Assembly (NCBI RefSeq): GCF_003201355.1
Contig: NZ_QICL01000007.1
Coordinates: 109,690 to 173,689 of the forward strand
DNA: 64,000 nucleotides
From: Indolivaga alginatilytica
GTDB lineage: Bacteria > Bacteroidota > Bacteroidia > Bacteroidales > Dysgonomonadaceae
Direction of reading: 5' to 3'
The notes beneath the pieces are model-generated. The model made no database searches, was not told where the DNA came from, and saw only the letters and a list, made by a program, of their open reading frames with translations. Position numbers and translations under genes: made by a program. Of the stretch, positions 55,785 to 64,000 are shown piece after piece. How positions within the stretch are numbered: position 1 is the first letter of the stretch; each line of letters starts with the position of its first letter.

Positions 55785-56447
55785 TTGAAGTACAAAGACC
55801 TTCGCATATCACAAAATTCAGCATCAGGATATTTTTCCACATTCAGAGCCTTACTGAAAGTTGCATACAAAGAAAAATTCTTCAGGGAGAACCTCAATGA
55901 ATATCTGGACTCAATCAATACCACTGATGTCAAGAAAGAATATTTGATATTAGACGAACTGAAAACATTAGCCAATACACCTTGCGACTTCCCGATATTG
56001 AAATCTGCATCTATATTTTCGTGTATGACAGGCTTACGGATAAGCGATGTTTTAAAGTTGGATTGGAAAGAGATACTCCCTGCTTCCGAGGGTGGCTATT
56101 GTATGCGGTTAAGAACCGAAAAAACAGAAACAGAAACTACCTTACCCATCAGCGATGAAGCTTTGGAGTTATGCGGAAAAAGAGGCAAAGGTAAAGTATT
56201 TAAAGGGTTGACAAAGTCCATGACTCAACAACCTCTGAAAGATTGGGTAGCCAATGCAGGGATAACAAAGCACATTACATTTCACTATTTTCGCCATACT
56301 TTTGCTACCTTGCAGGTTGCTTTAGGTACTGATATTTACACTGTGAGTAAGATGCTTACGCATAAAAATGTATCTACAACACAGATTTATGCAGATTTGG
56401 TAAATGCGAAGAAAAGGGAGTCAGCTAATAAGATAAGTTTAAAATAA
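55785..56447 (+). pseudogene. Truncated tyrosine integrase (catalytic domain only)
   Basis: The 220-residue frame corresponds to the C-terminal half of a Bacteroidetes integrative-element integrase: the end of the core-binding domain (SQNSASGYFSTFRALLKVAY) and the catalytic residues Arg in TGLRISD, His-x-x-Arg in HYFRHTFA, His in LTHKN and Tyr in TQIYAD. Family members are about 400 residues, so roughly 180 N-terminal residues are missing. It starts with TTG and no ATG precedes it. It marks a former integration event and is probably inactive. Confidence 0.85.
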
Positions 56448-56453
56448 GGAATT

Positions 56454-57038
56454 ATGAGAAGAAACATTCTATATCCATATACCCTTGAAAAGAAAGGTAA
56501 TGGAATTAAGCTTGAGATAATGTCAAACAAAAGATACGGACTATTGTACATAGCTGTAATAATTATGTCTTCAATTTCTATGGCTGGCTGTACTTTCTCT
56601 CTTTTCTGGAATAGGGATTTCCCTTTGAAAGATTATTTCATTCTAATTTGTATTATTATAGGCTGCATTCTATTTATCTCGCTTGCCTTTTACTTATTAA
56701 AGTGGGAAAGGGAAGGCAAAGAGATATTTATTTTGTATCCCAATAAATTGGAGAATATTGTAGCAATCAAGCCTTTTAGAACAGAAAAACATACGTTTAA
56801 TTTTGACAAACTAGAAATAGGGTATCAGTCGGGAGAAGATTTCTATAGTGAAGAGGAGGTGAAAGAATTAGGTGTAGAACTAGACTTGGAAAAAGGGGAA
56901 GGCAATTATCCCATTCAATTTTACATGGATGAAGGAGTGCAGGTAGTTGATTCAGAACGGGAGATTCCAATAGATATAATCAGGAGAATAAAAAAAGAAT
57001 ATTTATTAAATCAAAATTACGAAAATAAAGAAATATGA
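56454..57038 (+). CDS. Membrane protein with PH-like tail, unrecognised
   Basis: The 194-residue protein has two transmembrane helices (about 28-50 and 62-82) then a soluble C-terminal part (FILYPNKLENIVAIKPFRTEKH) that resembles bacterial PH-type domains by pattern only. Function unknown. It starts 6 nt after the integrase remnant and overlaps the RhuM-Doc start by 4 nt. Confidence 0.7.
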   Translation: MRRNILYPYTLEKKGNGIKLEIMSNKRYGLLYIAVIIMSSISMAGCTFSLFWNRDFPLKDYFILICIIIGCILFISLAFYLLKWEREGKEIFILYPNKLENIVAIKPFRTEKHTFNFDKLEIGYQSGEDFYSEEEVKELGVELDLEKGEGNYPIQFYMDEGVQVVDSEREIPIDIIRRIKKEYLLNQNYENKEI

Positions 57039-58012
57039 AAAAAGGAGAAATTATAATTTACCAAACCTCCGATGGTAAAACCCAACTAGATGTAAAACTA
57101 GACAATGAAACAGTTTGGCTTACGCAGGCACAAATAGCTGAATTATTCGGAACTAAACGCCCTGCTATAAGTAAACATCTATCTAATATTTATGCAACAG
57201 TTGAGTTAGACGAAAATAGCACATGTTCCATTTTGGAACATATGGGTAATGATGGAAAACAACAATATCAAACAAAATATTACAATTTAGATGCAATTCT
57301 ATCAATTGGTTATCGTGTTAACTCGAAAAATGCTACCCAATTCCGTATCTGGGCGAATAGTGTACTAAAAGAATATCTAATCAAAGGTTATGCAATAAAT
57401 CAGAACGCAAAGACGGAACAATTGGAAGACCTAAAGAAAACAGTCAAACTGCTTTCCAACGTAATAGATGCCAAGACTCTGTCTGCTGATGAAGCAACTG
57501 GACTATTGCGTGTGATAACAGATTATACATATGCTCTTGATACGTTAGATAGATACGATTTTCAAAAACTCGAAATAGAAAAGACTACTACAGAAGAATC
57601 TTTCAAAGCCAATTATGACAATGCTATGGAAGCTATTCATGTGCTTAGAGATAAATTCGGAAGCGGAGGCTTATTCGGAAACGAAAAAGACCAATCATTC
57701 AAAAGTTCGATCAGTACCATTTATCAAACTTTTGGAGGAGAAGAACTATATCTCAGTATAGAAGAAAAAGCAGCTATGCTACTATACTTGGTTACCAAAA
57801 ACCACTCGTTTAGTGATGGCAACAAACGTATTGCCGCATTCCTATTTCTTTGGTTTTTAGAGAATAACGGTATTTTATACAGAAGTGATAGTACCAGGCT
57901 TATAGAGAATAATACACTTGTTGCACTTACTTTGATGATTGCCGAAAGCCGAACCGAAGAAAAAGATATGATGGTAAAAGTTGTTGTTAATCTGATAAAC
58001 AAGAATAACTAA
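57035..58012 (+). CDS. RhuM N-terminal domain fused to Doc/Fic-type domain
   Basis: The 325-residue protein has a RhuM/BRO-like N-terminal half (VWLTQAQIAELFGTKRPAISKHLSNIY, about 28-54, a DNA-binding-like helix pair; YNLDAILSIGYRVNS) and a C-terminal Fic domain with HSFSDGNKR. The Lys after GN is Doc-like (HxFxDxNKR) instead of the Gly of AMPylating Fic proteins; P1 Doc phosphorylates EF-Tu. No Phd-type antitoxin is seen next to it. A start overlapping the previous gene by 4 nt suggests co-expression. Toxin function is an inference. Confidence 0.88.
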   Translation: MKKGEIIIYQTSDGKTQLDVKLDNETVWLTQAQIAELFGTKRPAISKHLSNIYATVELDENSTCSILEHMGNDGKQQYQTKYYNLDAILSIGYRVNSKNATQFRIWANSVLKEYLIKGYAINQNAKTEQLEDLKKTVKLLSNVIDAKTLSADEATGLLRVITDYTYALDTLDRYDFQKLEIEKTTTEESFKANYDNAMEAIHVLRDKFGSGGLFGNEKDQSFKSSISTIYQTFGGEELYLSIEEKAAMLLYLVTKNHSFSDGNKRIAAFLFLWFLENNGILYRSDSTRLIENNTLVALTLMIAESRTEEKDMMVKVVVNLINKNN

Positions 58013-58128
58013 ATATGGATTTTAGTAGTAAATTTAGAGATAAAAAGTAGCGTAAAATAAAGGTTTACAAAGATTTGGTAAATTTGAAGTAGGGTTGGTT
58101 CGTGAACTAAATTAAAAACAATTACACT

Positions 58129-58464
58129 ATGAACAAATTAAATATCCTTTGGACAACAGATAATAAAGACACTATCTTTAATATGTTATCCATGTATGCT
58201 ATAAACTCAAAAAGACACAATTGGTGGCAAGATGTAAATGTAATATTATGGGGTGCATCGGTTAAATTAGCAGGAGCAGATACCCAAATACAAACTGAAA
58301 TCTTAGAGATGCTAAATCTGGGCATCACAGTAGAAGCCTGTAAAGATTGTTGTGATAATTTTGGAGTTGCTGATATTATTGAGAAATTAGGAGTTACAGT
58401 TCAATATATGGGTAAACCTATGACTGATTATATAAAAAACGGAGAGGCTCTAATCACAATTTAG
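58129..58464 (+). CDS. DsrE-family protein
   Basis: The 111-residue protein has the DsrE/DsrF-like fold: LNILWTTDNKDTIFNMLSMYA, VNVILWGASVKLAGADTQIQTEILEMLNLGITVEACKDC with Cys, then GVADIIEKLGVTVQYMG. These proteins occur in sulfur relay or as stand-alone small proteins; the Cys-x-x-Cys of ACKDCC could be functional. A TAAATTTG box at 58079-58086 lies upstream. Confidence 0.85.
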   Translation: MNKLNILWTTDNKDTIFNMLSMYAINSKRHNWWQDVNVILWGASVKLAGADTQIQTEILEMLNLGITVEACKDCCDNFGVADIIEKLGVTVQYMGKPMTDYIKNGEALITI

Positions 58465-58468
58465 CAAG

Positions 58469-59002
58469 ATGGATTTTAGAACCAAGCTTTCTCAACGTAT
58501 AGGAATGTACGATATCAATGAGATACTTCGTCTGACCCATGATAGCGAAAGCCGAAAGCAAGAACTATATGACTTAGTTATTGGCGAAGATCAAGCCATC
58601 GGGTATCATGCAACTTGGATTTTTACTCATTTTTCGTCACAGGATAACGAGTGGTTATACAATAAGCAAGATCAATTGATTGATGAAGTATTAGCCTGTA
58701 AGCATGGTGGGAAACGGAGAGTAATGCTCAACTTACTTTACAGACAACCATTCCCGAATCCGCCAAGAGTAGATTTTCTGGATTTCTGTTTAGAACGAAT
58801 GATGTCTGGCGAAGAATTGCCCGGAGTAAAATCGCTTTGTATGAAGATCGCTTACGAATTATGCCGTCCCATTCCTGAATTAATGCAAGAATTGAAAACA
58901 ATGCTTGCAATGATGGAAGGCGATTTAGTTCCATCTATACAAGCTGTCCGAAAGAATATTCTAAAGGCAATGCAAAGAGGAAAGAGTTTACAGAAATATT
59001 AA
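58469..59002 (+). CDS. HEAT-like helical protein, function unknown
   Basis: The 177-residue protein is predicted all-helical, with repeat-like helix pairs (YDLVIGEDQAIGYHATWIFTHF; RRVMLNLLYRQPFPNPP; LCMKIAYELCRPIPELMQEL). It has no signal peptide or membrane segment. It begins 4 nt after the DsrE gene and ends with RNILKAMQRGKSLQKY. I recall similar proteins in Bacteroides but no function. Confidence 0.75.
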   Translation: MDFRTKLSQRIGMYDINEILRLTHDSESRKQELYDLVIGEDQAIGYHATWIFTHFSSQDNEWLYNKQDQLIDEVLACKHGGKRRVMLNLLYRQPFPNPPRVDFLDFCLERMMSGEELPGVKSLCMKIAYELCRPIPELMQELKTMLAMMEGDLVPSIQAVRKNILKAMQRGKSLQKY

Positions 59003-59012
59003 AGTTGACAAT

Positions 59013-59747
59013 ATGAATTACAAAGACCCTGAAAATATATTACTCATTATATGCGGAAGCACGGGAATAGCAGCACTTGCGTTGATATTTCGCTATCTTT
59101 TTATTCTAAAGTGGGGATTTGATGCTTTTGGGGCAAACCTTGTATTCATTATTATATTTATAGTCGGATTAGTCTTTTTTATTTCTTATCTGGAAACCAT
59201 TCAAAAAGTTATCCCTCCACTTTTCAAAAGGCGAAAACAAATAATAGAAAATCAGGATATAATACCCGAACCCGATAAGGTTGAAGATATTGAACCTACC
59301 ATTGAGACAGAATCAGAAGAATCTATTCGAAATGAAACACCTGTTATTAATGAACTTGATGTAATAAGGGAAAAGCACGAGCAGGACGAAATTACAAGAA
59401 AACGAGAAGTGCTTGAAGTTGCTATTAGATATACAAGAACGACCTTTGCACCTTTTGCGGATGATCAGAATATAAACCGCCTATGTGAATATATCATTCA
59501 ATATTCCACAGGAACAGAATTAAAGGATGTAGAACCAATCAGAGTGAAAGATTTACAGAACGTAGATTTATTCCATTTTGGCTGGAATGTCTGGAATCAT
59601 TTTCGTATAAATAAGCAGGACGATATAGCTTTATTCTTGAAAATCGTTTTTGCCAAGAACCTTAAAGATGTCGATGCTGATACTATAAGAAAGAAACTAA
59701 CTTTCAATGAAGGAAAGCGTAAAATTAGATTACAAGAGAAATTATAA
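59013..59747 (+). CDS. Membrane protein of integrative-element type, unrecognised
   Basis: The 244-residue protein has two transmembrane helices (about 9-29 and 41-61), an acidic linker (PEPDKVEDIEPTIETESEES) and a conserved-looking C-terminal domain with FHFGWNVWNHFRINKQDDIALFLKIVFAKNLKDV. Similar C-terminal domains occur in proteins near integrases and mobilisation genes of Bacteroidetes (from memory). It closes the decayed element. Confidence 0.7.
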   Translation: MNYKDPENILLIICGSTGIAALALIFRYLFILKWGFDAFGANLVFIIIFIVGLVFFISYLETIQKVIPPLFKRRKQIIENQDIIPEPDKVEDIEPTIETESEESIRNETPVINELDVIREKHEQDEITRKREVLEVAIRYTRTTFAPFADDQNINRLCEYIIQYSTGTELKDVEPIRVKDLQNVDLFHFGWNVWNHFRINKQDDIALFLKIVFAKNLKDVDADTIRKKLTFNEGKRKIRLQEKL

Positions 59748-60100
59748 CTTTAAATAATGTAGGCAAATACATACTCAATAACCCAACGCTTTTTATTGGT
59801 CTAACACCTTAATTTTTATATCAGCTAATAACTGACTTGTAATGCTAATCTTTAGGTAACACGCCATTGACAACTTGTTCTTAACCAATAAATAAGGTGT
59901 TTCATATTGTTGTCAAATCATGTTTTCGCTTGTGTGCTTGCGATAACAAAACTTTTTCTATATATTGTCACTGGGTTTTCGTTAAATCTGAAAGATATAT
60001 TTCTCATTAGTTTAGCCACTTTAAAGAAATGACCTGCTGATTAAATACAGAAACTCTTGTATTATTTTTCTTCTACAAAATTTAAACTGACTCTTATTCT
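59748..60100. other. Intergenic region, integrative remnant / hexokinase
   Basis: No supported gene and no clear repeat. AT-rich, with no full promoter pair; the hexokinase promoter must lie here. Confidence 0.5.
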
Positions 60101-61318
60101 ATGGAAGCAAATGTTTTTGAACTTAGTACAGCGCAATTGAAAGAAATTGCTTTAGATTTGAAAGATAAGGTAGAAAAAGGATTACAGAGTGATAATACCG
60201 AGATTCTTTGTCTGCCTACCTACGTATATCCACCTAAAGAAGGAGTAGAAGGTAAATCTGTCGTTTTAGATTTGGGAGGAACTAATTATCGTACTGCTAA
60301 AGTCGAAATACAAGGGGGCGAAACTATCATAACTCCTAAAAGCGGTTGGGAAAAAGACCTTTCGGTGATGAAAACCCCCGGTTATACTAAAGAACAATTG
60401 TTTGCCGAGCAAGCAAACCTGATCAACAAGATTGAACTACCTGATAATTCTGCTATCGGATATTGTTTCTCATATCCTGCTAAATGCGAAACGGATGGTG
60501 ACGCTACGCTATTGCGTTGGACTAAAGGTGTAAATATAGACAAGATGGTAGGCAAACCTATCGGCAAAGATTTGTTAGATTATTTAAACGATCTTAATAA
60601 AGTTCAGTTCAAAAGCATAAAGGTAATCAACGATACGGTAGCTAGTCTGTTGGCTGGGCTTTCACGCAAAGATAAGTGTGACGCTTATATAGGACTTATA
60701 GTGGGTACGGGTACAAATATGGCATTTCTGACTCGTGAAAATAAAATAGCCAAGCTCAACAAACCCGACAGCCAGAATATGATTCCTGTTAATCTTGAAT
60801 CGGGTAACTTTTTCCCTTCGTATCTGACCGAGTACGACAGTGCTGTAGACAGAGGCGAAGGTGAAGTTCCCGGCTCACAACGTTTCGAGAAGGCAGTATC
60901 TGGTATGTATTTGGGTAAGGTGTTCAGAGCCGTTTATCCGAATGATGGCTATGACGCATCGTTTGACGGAAAGAGCCTGACCGATTTGATTAACAGCTCT
61001 ACTCCCAAACGTATGGGCCATGTATCAGTTGCACGATGGATATACGAACGTTCGGCCAAATTGGTTGCCGCTTCTTTGGCAGGCTTAATTGCTGTTCAGG
61101 TGATGCACGATCCCTCTATCAAAACTATACGGGTAGTTGCTGAAGGAAGCCTTTTTTGGAGCGTGATGGAACGTGTAAACGAGAATGACTTCCATACAAT
61201 AGTTGCAAAAGTGCTGAGAGATTTATTGGATGAAATGGATTTAGGTTACGTAGAAGTGTATATTGCGGGTATTAAGAATGCAAACTTAATAGGTTCGGTT
61301 ATTGCGGCATTATCGTAA
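60101..61318 (+). CDS. Hexokinase family protein
   Basis: Hexokinase phosphorylates glucose or related hexoses with ATP, committing them to glycolysis. The 405-residue eukaryote-type hexokinase has phosphate-1 LDLGGTNYRTAKVEI (about 54-68), sugar-binding FSYPAKCETDGDATLLRWTKG (about 122-142), catalytic Asp in VINDTVASLLAG (about 174-185), IGLIVGTGTNMAFL and the adenosine segment IRVVAEGSLFW. It stands alone with its own terminator and would use glucose released by the GH13 enzyme. Confidence 0.94.
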   Translation: MEANVFELSTAQLKEIALDLKDKVEKGLQSDNTEILCLPTYVYPPKEGVEGKSVVLDLGGTNYRTAKVEIQGGETIITPKSGWEKDLSVMKTPGYTKEQLFAEQANLINKIELPDNSAIGYCFSYPAKCETDGDATLLRWTKGVNIDKMVGKPIGKDLLDYLNDLNKVQFKSIKVINDTVASLLAGLSRKDKCDAYIGLIVGTGTNMAFLTRENKIAKLNKPDSQNMIPVNLESGNFFPSYLTEYDSAVDRGEGEVPGSQRFEKAVSGMYLGKVFRAVYPNDGYDASFDGKSLTDLINSSTPKRMGHVSVARWIYERSAKLVAASLAGLIAVQVMHDPSIKTIRVVAEGSLFWSVMERVNENDFHTIVAKVLRDLLDEMDLGYVEVYIAGIKNANLIGSVIAALS

Positions 61319-61340
61319 TTTTATATAGTTATTTCGATTT

Positions 61341-61371
61341 TAGCACTAATCTGATTAGTGCTATTTTTTTT
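61341..61371 (+). terminator. Terminator after hexokinase
   Basis: TAGCACTAATC and GATTAGTGCTA pair almost without a loop (practical loop TCTGA), followed by eight T. Confidence 0.9.
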
Positions 61372-61445
61372 GTCTGTACTAAAAGTGATCAGACCAATTA
61401 AACTGGATATATTGTTTTTTATAAATTTCAAACAGACTCTAAAGA

Positions 61446-61826
61446 TTATTCCGGCTCATCTGTATCGAGACAAAACGGATGCCCAGACGGATCAAACATG
61501 GTTCTCGAAGTCCTGAAATATTGAGTGTCTGCAACTTTAGCACCACATTCAATAGCATATTGCACTGCCTCTTCCAGATTCTCTACATAAAAATCAAGGT
61601 GAAGCATCTGACCTTGTTTACCTTTCTGCCAAGGCCAGATAGGTGGTTCATATCCTTCCACTTCCTGAAAAGCGATGACCGAACCTGTCGGTGATGTAAC
61701 TGCCGCCCATCCGTTAGCATGAGGGTGAGTCCAATCCCATCCGAGCAGTTTCTGGTAAAAAATTGCCATTACTCCGGCATCGACACAATCGATAACAATA
61801 TTGATTTTCCTGATATTTGGTTTCAT
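61446..61826 (-). CDS. VOC (glyoxalase/bleomycin-resistance fold) family protein
   Basis: The 126-residue protein has two beta-alpha-beta-beta-beta modules: INIVIDCVDAGVMAIFYQKLLG at the start and HLDFYVENLEEAVQYAIECGA in the middle, with the C-terminal TMFDPSGHPFCLD. His71 and a C-terminal acidic residue could bind metal. Members include resistance proteins and isomerases; no specific reaction is assignable. Confidence 0.9.
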   Translation of the reverse strand: MKPNIRKINIVIDCVDAGVMAIFYQKLLGWDWTHPHANGWAAVTSPTGSVIAFQEVEGYEPPIWPWQKGKQGQMLHLDFYVENLEEAVQYAIECGAKVADTQYFRTSRTMFDPSGHPFCLDTDEPE

Positions 61827-61861
61827 ACTTAAACTATTTTATTCATTGGCGAGATGCAAGA

Positions 61862-63397
61862 TTATTCGCTAATCTTATTATACTTTTTATTATTAATCTC
61901 AAGTTCAGTATCAGGAAACATCCTACATACACGCTTTATTTCCTTATTTGATATCTCGCCTGATAGAGAAAGTGTTTTTATTTTCATATTAGCCATCTCA
62001 TCAGGTATATTAATGTCTTTTGTAAAGCTAATAACGAGCCAATCAACTTCTTTTATTTGCAGCAATTCTTTAGGAATTTCACTTGTTGTAAACATAAAAG
62101 TTTTAACTGGATCATCGTTTTCAAAATAATGTTTAAGAGTGATATTCTTCGAATCTTTTTTTCGGATCATCCAACCCATTTCAGGTTTCAGGGCAAATGT
62201 CTTTTTATCTTGTCGCAAACCGATAAATCCGGCCCATATTTCGAGTGGAATAATTTTGTCCTCCTTGCCATTAGAAAATTTGTATTTCAAATCTACTTTT
62301 ACAAGTTCGGGGGCTAACTTATCATCTAAGGAGATTGTTTTTAGGTCAGTTCTTTTTCCTTCCATTAAATATGGGAAAAATTTCACAATCCATCCGTCAA
62401 CGGTACTTGGATCACCACACATTTCAGATTCATGGTGCTTGAATATGTTTTTCCAGAATTCTTTATTGATATTCCCCTTAGATGCGTTAATAAATTCTTT
62501 GAGTACAGGTTCAAGTTCATTTATCCACCAGCTTAACTTATATTTTTTTAAATACTGTGCTTTCGTTAAGACCTTTCCCCAATCTTCGGGTGTTCCCTCT
62601 AAGGTTATTTCTGGTATGCCGCAAACTGTTACAGATGCCCAATATTCGAAATAAGGTTCAGTTGCAGACATAATCGTTATTTCTGAAACAGTCTTACTTA
62701 TTGCTGTGGTGGTTGTAAAATCATTCTTTAAATTATCTATTAAGTAGTTTCCTGTGAAATGTGCTATTTGCGTAGAAAAGGTCGAGAACATATCCTCCCA
62801 AGTTAAATTCTTATCATTGGAATCGTAATGAACAACAAGTGTTGCCTTATCTTCAAAGTTTACAAATAAGTTTCGCAATTCTTCTGCATTATTATTTACA
62901 TGATTGGCAAACCCCTGAGAAATAAGTAACCATATAATATCGGGAGATAAAACAAACGGTCGGTGATCGGCATAAGCTTTATACATCCCTCTGAAAAACG
63001 AATAATTGCCAAAATTCACAAGTTTCTCAGGACCATTGTAATAGCTTTTTATATTATATTCAATATCGATATCTTTATCTTCCGAGTAGCCTCTCGCTTT
63101 GTCAAAATCATCCTTAATTATATTTTCAAATATTGTGTGTAATCCTTCTTCGTCTAAGGTGGTATCTACCCTTTTTAAATCCTCAATCTGAAAGGTTATT
63201 TTTGTGTCTGCATACATATCTTTCAAATAAGGGGTACTGACTTGCGGATAAATAACATCACTGTCATTAACCAATACAATCGGATCTCTTTTAATCTCCG
63301 CTACTTCTGCTTTCGTTGCGTTTTTACACGAAAAAATACATAGAAAACCAGTTACCAGAATGTACTTAGATATATTTATAGAGATAAGTGTTTGCAT
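61862..63397 (-). CDS. DUF4419 lipoprotein
   Basis: The 511-residue protein has a signal peptide with lipobox IFSC (Cys24) and a large DUF4419 domain (about 75-400): HRPFVLSPDIIWLLISQGFANHVN, WEDMFSTFSTQIAHFTGN, DVWASVTVCGIPEI-like segment and WINELEPVLKEFI. DUF4419 is known from fungi and scattered bacteria and has no assigned function. The tail has LRRs-like or beta repeats (MKIKTLSLSGEISNKEIKRV). Confidence 0.85.
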   Translation of the reverse strand: MQTLISINISKYILVTGFLCIFSCKNATKAEVAEIKRDPIVLVNDSDVIYPQVSTPYLKDMYADTKITFQIEDLKRVDTTLDEEGLHTIFENIIKDDFDKARGYSEDKDIDIEYNIKSYYNGPEKLVNFGNYSFFRGMYKAYADHRPFVLSPDIIWLLISQGFANHVNNNAEELRNLFVNFEDKATLVVHYDSNDKNLTWEDMFSTFSTQIAHFTGNYLIDNLKNDFTTTTAISKTVSEITIMSATEPYFEYWASVTVCGIPEITLEGTPEDWGKVLTKAQYLKKYKLSWWINELEPVLKEFINASKGNINKEFWKNIFKHHESEMCGDPSTVDGWIVKFFPYLMEGKRTDLKTISLDDKLAPELVKVDLKYKFSNGKEDKIIPLEIWAGFIGLRQDKKTFALKPEMGWMIRKKDSKNITLKHYFENDDPVKTFMFTTSEIPKELLQIKEVDWLVISFTKDINIPDEMANMKIKTLSLSGEISNKEIKRVCRMFPDTELEINNKKYNKISE

Positions 63398-63533
63398 GTG
63401 GTAGTAGATTATTGTTAAAGTGTTTTTTATAATTGGTCCATTCGCAAATATCCAGAATACTTTTTTTGCGGATGAATTTTGTGAGATTCAGAGATAATTA
63501 TATTGGGGGAATAAAAAAGTTTCTATACCCTAT

Positions 63534-63821
63534 TTATTTGCCATGAACCAATATCGAATTGCATTCGGCTCCCTCTAAGCGGTACTTAACAATTTTCTGA
63601 TAATCGTCCGAATAATACCATTTTTCGAAATCTTCTTTATTTTTGAATGTTATAATTATAACCCTTGAGTAATCACATTTCCCTTCGATAACATCATAAT
63701 TCTGATCGACAGCTAAATATTCGCCATTGTATTTTTCAAATACCTCATCGCATTGTTCCAGATATTTTTGATAAATAGCCTCATCTTTCATTCGGGCTTG
63801 AACTATAAAATATGTATTCAT
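63534..63821 (-). CDS. DUF1330 family protein
   Basis: The 95-residue ferredoxin-like (dimeric alpha-beta barrel) protein begins MNTYFIVQARMKDEAIYQKY and shows the family pattern VIEGKCDYSRVIIITFKNKEDFEKWYYSDDYQKI. No enzymatic role is established for DUF1330. It is the last gene seen; bases 63822-64000 hold no supported feature. Confidence 0.85.
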   Translation of the reverse strand: MNTYFIVQARMKDEAIYQKYLEQCDEVFEKYNGEYLAVDQNYDVIEGKCDYSRVIIITFKNKEDFEKWYYSDDYQKIVKYRLEGAECNSILVHGK

Positions 63822-64000
63822 AGATTTTCCATTTTGTTTTAATGTTTTATTTACTTTCAGCTATATCGCTTAACTCTCTTTTCAAAAATACGTTTAGTAT
63901 TATTCATGCGAATCAGTATTTAAAAAATTAGATAAATAAATGCGATTGCAATTTTACCCATCGTATGTACTAGTAGTCCGGATGTTGATCTGACTTTCTG

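Noticed and set aside
62057..62654. Plus-strand frames opposite the DUF4419 gene
   Set aside because: Shadow frames in a long minus-strand gene.

Overview
The window looks like a chromosomal segment from a low-GC member of the Bacteroidales, probably close to Dysgonomonas. The support is: SusC/SusD-type outer-membrane uptake genes, lipoproteins with a Cys about 17 to 24 residues from the start, Bacteroidetes promoters (TTTG, 18-20 nt, TAnnTTTG), absence of consistent Shine-Dalgarno sites, and families such as DUF4827, DUF4419 and the short sigma-54 activator next to lptE. The genus is inference; the phylum is well supported.

Region 1 (1-8.7 kb, minus strand) is core information processing: rpsU, a XerC-like recombinase, hpf, then tRNA-Thr(TGT), Tyr, Gly, Thr(GGT), tuf, tRNA-Trp, secE, nusG, rplK, rplA, rplJ, rplL and the first 723 codons of rpoB. 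The order thrU-tyrU-glyT-thrT-tuf-secE-nusG is the ancestral one also seen in E. coli. Region 2 (9-16.5 kb, plus) carries fabI, a threonylcarbamoyl-adenylate synthase, two tandem S41-type lipoproteins (one apparently catalytically dead) and the fused aspartokinase-homoserine dehydrogenase thrA. Region 3 (16.5-24.3 kb) is more accessory: a nucleotidyltransferase-HEPN protein, a GNAT gene followed by a decayed HEPN tail, a palindrome-rich 0.46-kb intergenic element, a DJ-1 protein, nspC, DUF1294, and a type III polyketide synthase with an ICMT-like methyltransferase.

Region 4 (24-35.6 kb) is housekeeping: a 55-codon small ORF with its own terminator, rpe, comEC, nrnA, a DUF4827 lipoprotein, glmM, an acyltransferase, sigma-54 activator, lptE, a TPR-like protein, secG and a TrmH-type methyltransferase. 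Region 5 (35.7-52.8 kb) is outer-membrane uptake and metabolism: a TonB-dependent receptor with a surface lipoprotein, rlmH, a SusC/SusD pair, a run of seven small enzyme genes starting with a nucleoside phosphorylase, and a secreted GH13 amylase. Region 6 (53.3-64 kb) has mnmE, a 167-bp MITE-like element, a decayed integrative element (truncated tyrosine integrase, membrane proteins, a RhuM-Doc/Fic protein, DsrE and hypotheticals), hexokinase, and on the minus strand VOC, DUF4419 and DUF1330 proteins.

The least explained signals are non-coding: a short palindrome AGGTCTGAGACCT found four times, three just upstream of start codons; two diverged copies of a roughly 165-bp intergenic repeat; heptamer or octamer CAGTTAT/AAGTAGAC clusters at three sites; the MITE-like element; a 13-bp perfect inverted repeat near the integrase remnant; and a 12-bp stem predicted at the very 5' end of the tRNA-tuf transcript.
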